A stretch of 64,000 bases of DNA from Chelatococcus sp. (GTDB taxonomy: Bacteria; Pseudomonadota; Alphaproteobacteria; Rhizobiales; Beijerinckiaceae). Shown here in pieces: positions 15,706-23,985 of the stretch. The position numbers and the translations under genes are program-made. Location of the stretch: assembly GCA_003248805.1 (NCBI GenBank), contig QFQY01000030.1, forward strand, positions 1 through 64,000, given 5' to 3'. The notes below the pieces were generated by a model that was not told the origin of the DNA, made no database searches, and saw only the letters and a program-made list of their open reading frames with translations. Within the stretch, counting starts at the first letter, position 1, and each line of letters opens with the position of its first letter.

Positions 15706-16371
15706 TCAGGGGCGCAGCATGCCGAGCACGGCCTCGATCGCCATGACGCGACGCCGCGCGATGATGTCGGGCGCGCACATGTCGTAGCCGAAGACCTGGC
15801 CGACCGTGGCGCGATGCGAGACGTTGTAGATACTCAGCGCGCTGATCGTCAGGTGAATGTCGAGCGGGTCGTATCCTGGCCGGAACAGCCCCTCCTCGAC
15901 CCCGCGCCGATAGGTGTCGCGCGTCACGTCCACGACCGAGCGGTTCAGCCCGGCAATCGTGTTCGACGCCTTCAGGTTGCGGGCATGGTGGACGTTCTCG
16001 ACCATGACCATGCGGACGAAATCGGGATTGTCGACATGGTAGTCGAAGGTGAACTCGACGAGCCTCGTCATCGCCTCCAACGGCGGCAGGGAGGCGAGGT
16101 CGAGCCCGCGCTCGGAGCTGCGGATGCGGTCGTACATGGTTTCAAGGACGGCGCGGTAGAGCCCCTCCTTGTCCCCGAAATAATAGTAGATCATCCGCTT
16201 GCTGGTCGCGGTCCGCGCGGCGATCTCGTCGACACGCGCGCCGCTCAGGCCGTTCTCGACGAACTCGCTCTTCGCCGCGGCCAGGATGTTGCGGCGGACC
16301 CCCTCCGGGTCCTGAGTCCAGGAGGCGGATTTGCGCCCCGTCTGCTTGGGCGCCGACGCTGCCTTGCCCAT
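15706..16371 (-). CDS. TetR-family transcriptional regulator
   Basis: 221 residues. ATG 16371 follows GAGGAG; the frame is open further upstream but overlaps promoter sequence. The TetR helix-turn-helix is at about residues 20-65: GVRRNILAAAKSEFVENGLS, then ARTATSKRMIYYYFGDKEGLY. The C-terminal half (ALSIYNVSHRATVGQVF) resembles the RutR/CerR-type ligand domain. It is divergent from the polar-amino-acid-type importer and should control it; see the candidate operator at 16444-16469. Confidence 0.9.
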   Translation of the reverse strand: MGKAASAPKQTGRKSASWTQDPEGVRRNILAAAKSEFVENGLSGARVDEIAARTATSKRMIYYYFGDKEGLYRAVLETMYDRIRSSERGLDLASLPPLEAMTRLVEFTFDYHVDNPDFVRMVMVENVHHARNLKASNTIAGLNRSVVDVTRDTYRRGVEEGLFRPGYDPLDIHLTISALSIYNVSHRATVGQVFGYDMCAPDIIARRRVMAIEAVLGMLRP

Positions 16372-16443
16372 GATCTCCTCGCCGGAAGCGCTCAGGCCCC
16401 CCTGGGTCGCACATGCCGAAATGGACGAGACGGTCCATTGCGC

Positions 16444-16469
16444 TTGACCAAATGAACTAGATGGTACAA
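16444..16469. promoter_or_regulatory. candidate TetR operator overlapping the importer promoter
   Basis: TTGACCA (16444-16450) and TGGTACAA (16462-16469) are inverted half-sites; the arms resemble the TTGACCA/TGGTCAA arms of RutR sites, with wider spacing and one extra base. The same bases supply a promoter-like TTGACC ... TACAAT. The rest of the 223-base divergent region (16372-16594) is GC-rich leader sequence with no other signal that I can support. Confidence 0.4.
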
Positions 16470-16594
16470 TTAACATGTTGCCGGCATAGCGCAAGCTGGC
16501 GACGCTGAAGACCAAGGCCCCCGAGAAGAGGGGCCGCGATGCAGACGGGAACCGGATCGACCCCTTTGAGAAGGTCGACCGCTCAGGGAACGCC

Positions 16595-17263
16595 ATGAAC
16601 TACAAGCTCGATTTCACGCCGGTGATCGAGGGAATGCCGGCCCTGCTGATGGGCTGCCTCGGCACCTTCCTGCTGGCCATATGCGGCATGGCGCTCGCGA
16701 TCGTCATCGGCGTCGGCGGCGTGGTCCTGCGCGATTCGAAATTCGCCCCGGTGCGCTGGCTGGTGAAGGCCTTCGTCGAGATCATTCGCAACACCCCCTT
16801 CCTCGTCCAGATCTTCTTCATCTATTTCGCGCTGCCGCTGGCGGGTTTGCGGCTCGACCCGACGCCGACCGCGATCATCGCGCTCGGCATCAATGGCGGC
16901 GCCTATGCCATCGAGATCATCCGTGGCGGCGTGCAGTCGATCGGCAAGGGCCAGATCGAGGCAGGCCTCGCGCTCGGGCTGCACAAGGCACAGGTCTTCC
17001 GGCTGGTCGTGCTGAAGCCGGCATTGCGCGCGATCTTCCCCTCGCTGACCAGCCAGTTCGTGCTGCTGACGCTGACCACCAGCATCGCCTCGGCGATCTC
17101 GGCCTACGAACTGACTTCGGTCGCGCAGCGGATCGAATCCGACAGCTTCCGCTCCTTCGAGGTCTACGGCACGATCACGCTGTTCTACCTCGCGATCTCC
17201 TGGGTGATGATGCGCTTCTTCGCGCTGATCTCCACCCGCTACTTCAGCTATCCGGTGAAGTGA
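16595..17263 (+). CDS. ABC transporter permease, polar amino acid (HisM/GltK) type
   Basis: 222 residues with about five hydrophobic segments. The EAA loop reads IEAGLALGLHKAQVFRLVVLKPALRAI in two short stretches, and FVEIIRNTPFLVQIFFIYFALP is the hallmark N-terminal region of the family. It is 7 bases from the second permease. It forms the heterodimeric membrane channel for the binding protein at 17964. The cluster context (dehydroquinase and QuiC genes) suggests a hydroxyaromatic precursor or related acid rather than an amino acid as substrate, but that is inference. Confidence 0.9.
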   Translation: MNYKLDFTPVIEGMPALLMGCLGTFLLAICGMALAIVIGVGGVVLRDSKFAPVRWLVKAFVEIIRNTPFLVQIFFIYFALPLAGLRLDPTPTAIIALGINGGAYAIEIIRGGVQSIGKGQIEAGLALGLHKAQVFRLVVLKPALRAIFPSLTSQFVLLTLTTSIASAISAYELTSVAQRIESDSFRSFEVYGTITLFYLAISWVMMRFFALISTRYFSYPVK

Positions 17264-17270
17264 GGGCGCG

Positions 17271-17912
17271 ATGGGATTGAGCGAATTCCTCTTTCTGCTC
17301 ACCGGTCTGAAATGGACCGTGCTCCTCTCGGCCGTCGGCTTCGTCGGCGGCGGCGTGTTCGGGCTGCTGATCGCGCTGATGCGCACCTCCGGCAGGCCGT
17401 CCATGGAGCGGATCACGGCGGGCTATATCGCGCTCTTCCAGGGCACGCCGCTGCTGATGCAGCTCTTCGTGGTCTATTACGGGCTGGCGCTGATCGGGCT
17501 GAAGCTCGACGCTTGGGTCGCGGTCGCGATCGGCTTCACGCTGCATGCCAGCGCCTATCTCGGCGAGATCTGGCGCGGCTCGATCGAGGCCGTGCCGAAG
17601 GGCCAGACGGAAGCCGCCAAGGCACTGAGCCTGCATTACGCCTCGCGGATGCGCGACATCGTCCTGCCGCAGGCGATCCGCATCTCGCTGCCGGCGACGG
17701 TCGGCTTCCTGGTCCAGCTTATCAAGGGCACCTCGCTCGCCGCCATCGTCGGCTTCACCGAGCTGACGCGGGCCGGCAACATCGTCTCGAACCAGATCTT
17801 CCAGCCGCTGCTCGTCTTCGGGATCGTCGGCATCCTCTACTTCCTGCTGTGCTGGCCGCTCTCGCTCTACGGCTCGCATCTGGAGCGGCGCATGGCCATC
17901 GCCGCGCGCTGA
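17271..17912 (+). CDS. ABC transporter permease, polar amino acid (HisQ/GlnP) type
   Basis: 213 residues. It has ITAGYIALFQGTPLLMQLFVVYYGL at the front and the coupling loop GQTEAAKALSLHYASRMRDIV followed by PQAIRISLPA. About five membrane segments are visible. It pairs with the upstream permease, and its start lies 7 bases after that gene's stop. Confidence 0.9.
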   Translation: MGLSEFLFLLTGLKWTVLLSAVGFVGGGVFGLLIALMRTSGRPSMERITAGYIALFQGTPLLMQLFVVYYGLALIGLKLDAWVAVAIGFTLHASAYLGEIWRGSIEAVPKGQTEAAKALSLHYASRMRDIVLPQAIRISLPATVGFLVQLIKGTSLAAIVGFTELTRAGNIVSNQIFQPLLVFGIVGILYFLLCWPLSLYGSHLERRMAIAAR

Positions 17913-17963
17913 CACGCCCGTTCACCGCCTAAACAACCGTCAAACACAAAAAGGGAGAGAAAC

Positions 17964-18791
17964 ATGACCAAGACCACCCGTCGCAGCGTCCTGATCGCCG
18001 GCGCGGCCGCGCTGGCGATCCCCGCTCTGCTCGGCAGCCCGGCGCAGGCCGTCACCCCGGCCGAGATCAAGGCCAAGGGCAAGATCGTCGTCGGCATCCA
18101 GGGCGACAACCCGCCATGGGGCTTCGTCACCAGCGCCGGCAAGCAGGACGGTCTCGACGCCGATATCGCGACGCTCTTCGCCAAGGAGCTCGGCGTGCAG
18201 GTCGAGTTCGTGCCCCTCGAGGTCAACAACCGCATCCCGGCGCTGACCACCGGCCGCGTCGACGTGCTGTTCGCGACCATGGCGATGCTGCCCGAGCGCG
18301 CCAAGGCCGTGCAGTTCTCCAAGCCCTATGTCGCCAACACCATCGTCCTGATCGGCCCGAAGAAGGACAAGATCACTACCAACGAGGATATGGGCCGCTA
18401 CACGATCGGCGTGGCGAAGGGCGCCGCGCAGGACACGCAGGTGACCAAGAACGCGCCGTCGAGCACGACGATCCGCCGCTACGACGGCGATGCGCCCTCG
18501 ATCCAGGCCCTGGTTTCCGGCCAGGTCCAGGCGCTCGGCGGCAACATCTTCTACATGCAGCGCATCGAGCAGGCCCGACCGGGCGAATTCGAGAACAAGC
18601 TCGAATTCCAGAACCTCTACAACGGCGCCTGCACCCGTCTCGGCGAGAAGGAGATCAACGCGGCGATCAATACCTTCATCGACAAGATCAAGGCCAATGG
18701 CGAGCTGCAGAAGATCTACGACAAGTGGATGAAGGTGCCGGTGCACAAGTTCCCGGAGAGCCTCGAAGGCATCACCTTCACCGCGAGCTGA
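17964..18791 (+). CDS. periplasmic substrate-binding protein, family 3 (polar amino acid type)
   Basis: 275 residues with an N-terminal signal (KTTRRSVLIAGAAALAIPAL, cleavage after PAQA); the paired Arg suggests possible Tat export. AAGGGAGAGA gives a strong ribosome site. The mature protein shows KIVVGIQGDNPPWGF, LDADIATLFAKELG, LPERAKAVQFSKPY (with the Arg that normally binds a carboxylate) and IYDKWMK. Family 3 proteins bind amino acids or other small acids. Given its neighbours, quinate, shikimate or a relative is a reasonable ligand to test. Confidence 0.9.
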   Translation: MTKTTRRSVLIAGAAALAIPALLGSPAQAVTPAEIKAKGKIVVGIQGDNPPWGFVTSAGKQDGLDADIATLFAKELGVQVEFVPLEVNNRIPALTTGRVDVLFATMAMLPERAKAVQFSKPYVANTIVLIGPKKDKITTNEDMGRYTIGVAKGAAQDTQVTKNAPSSTTIRRYDGDAPSIQALVSGQVQALGGNIFYMQRIEQARPGEFENKLEFQNLYNGACTRLGEKEINAAINTFIDKIKANGELQKIYDKWMKVPVHKFPESLEGITFTAS

Positions 18792-18817
18792 GCGTCTCGG
18801 GAAACGGAACCAGGGCC

Positions 18818-19591
18818 ATGAGCCAGCCAGCCGTCCAGAGCGCCGCTCCAGCGGACACCATGATCGCCATGTCTCGGGTCGAGAAATGGTATGGCGACTT
18901 CAAGGCCCTGACCGACATCAACCTCGCGGTCCGCAAGGGCGAGCGTATCGTCCTCTGCGGACCGTCGGGGTCCGGAAAATCCACCCTGATCCGGTGCATC
19001 AACCATCTGGAGAGCTACCAGAAGGGCGAAATCCGGGTCGGCGGCACCAGGCTCGGAGACGATGCCAAGACCATCGACGCGGTACGCCGCGAGGTCGGCA
19101 TGGTCTTCCAGCATTTCAACCTGTTCCCGCACATGACCGTGCTGCAGAACTGCATGCTGGCGCCGATGCGCTCGCTCGGAGCGAGCCGGGCTGAGGCGGA
19201 GGCCACGGCCCGCGACCTGCTCGGCCGGGTGAAGATCCTCGAACAGGCGGAGAAATACCCGGCTCAGCTCTCCGGCGGCCAGCAGCAGCGCGTCGCGATC
19301 GCGCGGGCCTTGTGCATGAAGCCGAAGGTCATGCTGTTCGACGAGCCGACCTCGGCGCTCGACCCGGAAATGGTCAAGGAGGTGCTCGACACCATGATCG
19401 CGCTCGCGGAGGAAGGCATGACCATGATCTGCGTCACCCATGAGATGGGCTTCGCCCGGCAGGTGGCGAACCGCGTCATCTTCATGGCCGACGGCGCGAT
19501 CGTCGAGGAAGCGCCCCCGGAAGCGTTCTTCCAGAACCCGCGCCAGGAACGCACCCGGAAATTCCTCGGCGAAATCCTGCACAGACATTGA
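18818..19591 (+). CDS. ABC transporter ATPase, polar amino acid (HisP/GlnQ) type
   Basis: 257 residues. Walker A GPSGSGKST, Q-loop FQHFNLFPHMTV, signature LSGGQQQRVAIARAL, Walker B VMLFDEPTSALDPE and switch His (CVTHEMGFA) are all present. It is the last gene of the importer and is followed after 41 bases by the second aroQ. Confidence 0.93.
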   Translation: MSQPAVQSAAPADTMIAMSRVEKWYGDFKALTDINLAVRKGERIVLCGPSGSGKSTLIRCINHLESYQKGEIRVGGTRLGDDAKTIDAVRREVGMVFQHFNLFPHMTVLQNCMLAPMRSLGASRAEAEATARDLLGRVKILEQAEKYPAQLSGGQQQRVAIARALCMKPKVMLFDEPTSALDPEMVKEVLDTMIALAEEGMTMICVTHEMGFARQVANRVIFMADGAIVEEAPPEAFFQNPRQERTRKFLGEILHRH

Positions 19592-19632
19592 CCCCTGCGT
19601 CCGGGACGGCCCGGACACCTCAACGGAATGCG

Positions 19633-20085
19633 ATGATGTCCCGCCTCGTCTATGTCCTGAACGGCCCGAACCTGAACCTGCTCGGCAAGCGCCAGCCGCA
19701 GATCTACGGGCACGAGACCCTCGCCGATGTCGAGCGCGACTGCCGGCAGCTCGCCGAGGAGCTCGGCATGACGCTGCGCTTCCATCAGTCCAACCGCGAA
19801 TACGAGCTGATCGACTGGATTCACGAGGCTCGCGAGGACGGTGCAGGCATCGTCATCAACCCGGCCGCCTTCACGCATACCTCGGTCGCGTTGCTCGACG
19901 CGCTCAACACCTTCGAGGGGCCGGTGATCGAGTGCCATATCTCGCAGGTGCATAAGCGCGAGGCCTTCCGCCACCACTCCTATGTCTCGCTGCGGTCCGA
20001 CGGGGTCATCGCCGGCTTCGGCACGCAGGGCTATCTGCTGGGATTGCGGCGCATCGCCAGACTCATCGACGAGAAAGCCGCATGA
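19633..20085 (+). CDS. aroQ: type II 3-dehydroquinate dehydratase
   Basis: 150 residues. The tandem ATGs at 19633 and 19636 are both possible starts. All canonical type II residues are visible: LNLLGKRQPQIYG (Arg and Tyr), NPAAFTHTSVAL with His82, ECHISQVHKRE and AFRHHSYVS (Arg). The enzyme converts 3-dehydroquinate to 3-dehydroshikimate. Here, between an importer and dehydrogenase/QuiC genes, it most likely serves quinate breakdown rather than aromatic biosynthesis. The stop overlaps the GAGGAG ribosome site of the next gene. Confidence 0.93.
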   Translation: MMSRLVYVLNGPNLNLLGKRQPQIYGHETLADVERDCRQLAEELGMTLRFHQSNREYELIDWIHEAREDGAGIVINPAAFTHTSVALLDALNTFEGPVIECHISQVHKREAFRHHSYVSLRSDGVIAGFGTQGYLLGLRRIARLIDEKAA

Positions 20086-20096
20086 GGAGCGTTGCG

Positions 20097-21161
20097 ATGG
20101 CCCCGGTGAAGATCGCGGTGATGGGGGCGGGCCTGATCGGCAAGCGCCATGCCGCCCATGTCGGGGCGGAGCCCGGTGCCAGTCTCTCGGCGATCATCGA
20201 CCCCGCGCCGGCGGGAAAGGCGTTCGCGGAGGAGATCGGTGTCGCCTGGTACCCGGCCTTGGACGCCCTCCCCGCGCCCGAAAAGCCGGACGGCGTCATC
20301 GTCGCGACGCCGAACCAGCTCCATGTCGCCAATGGGCTGGAGCTCGTCGCGGCCGGTATCCCGATGCTGGTGGAGAAGCCGCTCGCCGACAGCGTCGACA
20401 GCGCCCGCGCTCTCGTCCATGCCGCCGAGGCGGCCGATGTGCCGCTGCTCGTCGGCCACCATCGCCGCCACAACCCGATGATCCGGACCGCGCGCGAGGC
20501 GATCGACGCCGGCCGCCTCGGCCGCGTCCTGACGCTCAACGGCCAGTTCTGGCTGGTGAAGCCCGACGATTACTTCGATGTCGACTGGCGCCGGCAGGAA
20601 GGCGCCGGACCCGTCCTGATCAACCTGATCCACGATATCGACCTGTTCCGTTATCTCTGCGGCGAGATCGCCGGCGTGCAGGCCCTGAGCTCGAACGCGG
20701 TGCGCGGCAACCCGGCCGAGGAGACCGCCGTCGCCATCCTGCGCTTCGCCAATGGCGCGCTCGGCACGGTCAGCGCGTCCGACACCGTGGTTTCGCCTTG
20801 GAGCTGGGAACTGACGACGGGCGAGAACCCCGCCTATCCGCGCCAGGAGCAGTCCTGCTACCAGATCGGCGGCACGCATGGATCGCTGACGATCCCGGCG
20901 CTCGAACTCTGGAGCCATGCGGACAAGCGCGGCTGGTGGGAGCCACTGCGACGCGAGCGCATTCCCTTCGTTCCGGAGGACCCGCTTCAGGCCCAGATCC
21001 GGCATTTCTGCGCGGTGATCCGCGGCGAGGAAGCCCCGCTGGTCTCTGGCCGCGAGGGCTTGGCGACATTGGCCGTGATCGAGGCGGTCAGGCGGGCCGC
21101 GCGCACCGGCGCTCCCGTCGAGATCGCCCCCGAGCCCGCCCTGACGAGGGCCGGCGTATGA
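20097..21161 (+). CDS. Gfo/Idh/MocA-family NAD(P)-dependent dehydrogenase
   Basis: 354 residues. ATG 20097 is preferred because GAGGAG lies 7 bases upstream; ATG 20082, overlapping aroQ, is possible. The Rossmann fingerprint VMGAGLIGKRHAAHV, TPNQLHV, the catalytic-type Lys in MLVEKPLAD, and INLIHDIDLFRYLCG (His-Asp region) place it in the family. Members oxidise or reduce polyols and sugar-like rings such as inositol. In this cluster it may oxidise quinate or shikimate, or a derivative. Its stop overlaps the AroE-like start (ATGA). Confidence 0.88.
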   Translation: MAPVKIAVMGAGLIGKRHAAHVGAEPGASLSAIIDPAPAGKAFAEEIGVAWYPALDALPAPEKPDGVIVATPNQLHVANGLELVAAGIPMLVEKPLADSVDSARALVHAAEAADVPLLVGHHRRHNPMIRTAREAIDAGRLGRVLTLNGQFWLVKPDDYFDVDWRRQEGAGPVLINLIHDIDLFRYLCGEIAGVQALSSNAVRGNPAEETAVAILRFANGALGTVSASDTVVSPWSWELTTGENPAYPRQEQSCYQIGGTHGSLTIPALELWSHADKRGWWEPLRRERIPFVPEDPLQAQIRHFCAVIRGEEAPLVSGREGLATLAVIEAVRRAARTGAPVEIAPEPALTRAGV

Positions 21162-21988
21162 TCAAGGGCACGACGCGGCTGATCGGCCATCTCGGTTATC
21201 CGACCGAAAGCTTCAAGGCCCCGATGATCTACAACCCCTATTTCGAGCGCGAGGGCATCGACGCCGTCGTCGTGCCGATGGGCTGCCGCGCCGCGGACTA
21301 TCCGGAGTTCCTCAGGCTGTTCTTCCGCCTGTCCAATGCCCATGGCGCATTGGTGACGATGCCGCACAAGGTCACCACGACGGGCCTCGTCGACACGCTG
21401 TCGCCGACCGCTGCGATCGCCGGCGCCTGCAACGCCGTGCGCATCGAGGCCGATGGCAGGCTCGGCGGCGACATGTTCGATGGCGAGGGCTTCGTGCGCG
21501 GCGTCCTGCGCAAGGGTCGCAGGCTTGCCGGCGCCCGCGCGCTCGTCGTCGGATCAGGGGGCGTCGGGTCGGCCATCGCCGCCTCGCTGGCGAAGGCCGG
21601 CGTCGCGGAGCTCGGCCTGTTCGACAAGCAGGCATCGGCGGCCGAGGAACTCGGGCAGCGTCTCGTCGCGCACTACCCTGCCCTTCGCGTCGCCACCGGG
21701 TCGAACGATCCAGACGGCTTCGACATCGTCGTCAATGCGACGCCGCTCGGTATGAAGCCCGGCGATCCGCTGCCTGTCGACGTCGCGCGCATCCCCCACT
21801 CCGCCCTCGTCGGCGAGGTGGTGATGGCGCAGGAGATCACGCCCTTCCTGGCCGCCGCCCGTGCGCGGGGCTGCTTCGTGCAGGTCGGCACCGACATGCT
21901 GTTCGAGCAGATTCCCGCCTATCTGGAATTCTTCGGCCTGCCGTCGACCACGGCGGAGGATCTGCGCGCCGTCGCGCGATTGGCTTGA
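21158..21988 (+). CDS. shikimate/quinate dehydrogenase-like protein (AroE family)
   Basis: 276 residues, coupled to the upstream gene by ATGA. The substrate domain retains the catalytic Lys (TMPHKVTTT), Asn (ACNAVR) and Asp (DMFDGEGF). The NAD(P) domain shows VVGSGGVGSAIAASLAKAG. The N-terminal substrate motif, usually HSxSP in AroE, reads TESFKAP, so the second Ser is Lys. That points to a catabolic quinate/shikimate dehydrogenase or another hydroxy-acid rather than housekeeping AroE. It would feed 3-dehydroquinate or 3-dehydroshikimate to AroQ and QuiC. Confidence 0.85.
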   Translation: MIKGTTRLIGHLGYPTESFKAPMIYNPYFEREGIDAVVVPMGCRAADYPEFLRLFFRLSNAHGALVTMPHKVTTTGLVDTLSPTAAIAGACNAVRIEADGRLGGDMFDGEGFVRGVLRKGRRLAGARALVVGSGGVGSAIAASLAKAGVAELGLFDKQASAAEELGQRLVAHYPALRVATGSNDPDGFDIVVNATPLGMKPGDPLPVDVARIPHSALVGEVVMAQEITPFLAAARARGCFVQVGTDMLFEQIPAYLEFFGLPSTTAEDLRAVARLA

Positions 21989-22001
21989 GAGGAGGCACGC
22001 C

Positions 22002-23927
22002 GTGATTCCATCCATAGCCACCGTCTGCGTCTCCGGCACGCTTCAGGAAAAGCTCGAGGCCATCGCCGCCGCCGGCTTCAAGGCCGTCGAGATCTTCGAG
22101 AACGACCTGATCGCATTCCCCGGCTCGCCCACCGAAGTCCGGCGCATTTGCGCCGATCTCGGGCTGACCATCGTCACCTGCCAGCCCTTCCGCGATTTCG
22201 AGGGCATGCCGGAGGGCCGACGCCAGCGTGTCTTCGATCGGGCCGAGCGCAAGTTCGATCTCTTGCAGGAGCTGGGCACCGATCTGCTCTTCGTCTGCTC
22301 CAGCGTCTCGCCGGAGGCCTTGCCCGGAATCGACCGGCTCGCGGCCGATTTCGCCGAACTCGGCGAGCGGGCCGGCCGGCGCGGCCTGCGTGTCGGCTAC
22401 GAGGCGCTGGCCTGGGGGCGGCATGTCTTCGACTATCGCGACGCCTGGGAGATCGTGCGCCGCGCCAACCGGCCGGAAGTCGGCATCGTGCTCGATTCCT
22501 TCCACATCCTGGCGCGCGGCCTCGACCTCTCGGCGATCGGTACGATCCCGCGCGACAGGATCGCGATGGTGCAGATGGCCGATGCGCCGCTCCTGCAGAT
22601 GGACCCGCTCTCCTGGAGCCGGCACTGGCGCTGCCTGCCCGGTCAAGGCGATCTCGATCTCTCCGGCTTCATGCGCGCGCTCGTCGCCACCGGCTATGAC
22701 GGCGTGCTCTCGCTGGAGATTTTCAACGACCGCTTCCGCGCGGGCTCGGCCCGCTCCGTCGCGCTCGACGGCCATCGCTCGCTGATCTGGCTGCTAGACG
22801 AGACGGCGCGGCAGGTCGGCAAGCCTGTACCGGGTGCGGTGCCGATGCCGCCGCCGGCCCCGGTCGAGGCGATCGAGTTCATCGAGTTCACGGTGTCGGA
22901 GGCCGAGCGGCCCGGTTTCGAGCGGCTGCTGCGCGCGCTCGGCTTCGCGCGTTCGGGCGCACATCGCTCCAAGGACGTCGATCTCTGGCGGCAGGGCGAC
23001 ATCCGCATCGTGCTGAACAGCGAGGCCGACGGCTTCGCGCATAGCTACCAGATCACGCACGGCACCTCGGTCTGCGCGCTGGCCTTGCGTGTGCCGGATG
23101 CTCAGGCTGCGATCGCCCGCGCCAAGGCTCTGCTCGACGTGCCCCATGCGGGTGCGATCGGGCCGGGCGAGCTGGACATCCCGGCCGTGCGCGGCCTCGG
23201 CGGCAGCCTCCTCTATTTCCTGGACCATGCTTCGTCGCTCGGCCGCTGGGCGGAGGTCGATTTCGAGGCGACCGGCGAACTCTCCGACGATGCCGGGCTC
23301 ACCGGCGTCGACCATGTCTCGCAGAGCATGCAGTACGAGGAGATGCTGACCTGGCTCCTGTTCTATTCCTCGCTGTTCGCGACGCGGAAGACGCCCAGCC
23401 AGGCCGTGCTCGATCCCGGCGGCGTGGTCCAGAGCCAGGTCATCGAAAGTGGTCTCGACGGCCGGAACGGCCACGGCCTGCGCCTCATCCTCAACGGCTC
23501 GCAGAGCCACCGCACGCTCTCGGCCCGCTTCATCACCGATTTCTTCGGATCGGGTGTGCAGCACATCGCTTTCGCGACGGACGACATTGCAGCCACCATC
23601 GAGCGGCTGGCCGCGAACGGCGTGGCCATGCTGCCGATCCCCGAGAACTACTATGACGACCTCGAAGCTCGCGCCGATCTGACGGCCGAGGAGATCGACG
23701 CGATGAAGGCGCTGAACATCCTCTACGACAGCGATGCCGGCGGATCGTTCAGGCAGGCCTACACGCAGACGCTCGATGGCGGGCTGTTCTTCGAGATCGT
23801 CCAGCGCGACGGCTACGCCGGATACGGCGCCCCCAATGCCGGCATCCGCCTGACGGCACAGTCGCGCTTGGCGCGCCCGATCACGATCCCTGCCCCGGTC
23901 CCCGAGCGGACGCATGTCCGGCGATAG
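22002..23927 (+). CDS. quiC: bifunctional 3-dehydroshikimate dehydratase/HPPD-like protein (QuiC type)
   Basis: 641 residues from GTG 22002, behind GAGAGGAGG. Residues about 1-270 form a sugar-phosphate-isomerase-like TIM barrel (AAGFKAVEIFENDL, YEALAWGRHVFDY, LDSFHIL, HWRCLPGQGDLDL) as in 3-dehydroshikimate dehydratases, which make protocatechuate. Residues about 285-620 are a vicinal-oxygen-chelate domain like 4-hydroxyphenylpyruvate dioxygenase, with the metal triad visible as VDHVSQ, VQHIAF and FFEIVQR. This two-domain layout is that of QuiC proteins. It is the last gene of the cluster, 13 bases after the AroE-like gene, and ends at a terminator hairpin. Confidence 0.9.
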   Translation: MIPSIATVCVSGTLQEKLEAIAAAGFKAVEIFENDLIAFPGSPTEVRRICADLGLTIVTCQPFRDFEGMPEGRRQRVFDRAERKFDLLQELGTDLLFVCSSVSPEALPGIDRLAADFAELGERAGRRGLRVGYEALAWGRHVFDYRDAWEIVRRANRPEVGIVLDSFHILARGLDLSAIGTIPRDRIAMVQMADAPLLQMDPLSWSRHWRCLPGQGDLDLSGFMRALVATGYDGVLSLEIFNDRFRAGSARSVALDGHRSLIWLLDETARQVGKPVPGAVPMPPPAPVEAIEFIEFTVSEAERPGFERLLRALGFARSGAHRSKDVDLWRQGDIRIVLNSEADGFAHSYQITHGTSVCALALRVPDAQAAIARAKALLDVPHAGAIGPGELDIPAVRGLGGSLLYFLDHASSLGRWAEVDFEATGELSDDAGLTGVDHVSQSMQYEEMLTWLLFYSSLFATRKTPSQAVLDPGGVVQSQVIESGLDGRNGHGLRLILNGSQSHRTLSARFITDFFGSGVQHIAFATDDIAATIERLAANGVAMLPIPENYYDDLEARADLTAEEIDAMKALNILYDSDAGGSFRQAYTQTLDGGLFFEIVQRDGYAGYGAPNAGIRLTAQSRLARPITIPAPVPERTHVRR

Positions 23928-23974
23928 AGCATCGGCCCGAAACGTGGACTGCGGTCTTCGCGGAAGCCGATGCT
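23928..23974. terminator. bidirectional terminator-like inverted repeat
   Basis: AGCATCGGC (23928-23936) pairs with GCCGATGCT (23966-23974), with further pairing inside (CGGTCTTCGCGG). It begins at the base after the quiC stop and lies between convergent genes. Similar AGCATCGGCCCGAAA... elements recur in Rhizobiales intergenic DNA, so it may be a copy of a dispersed repeat used as a terminator. Confidence 0.5.
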
Positions 23975-23985
23975 GAAACGAGCAA

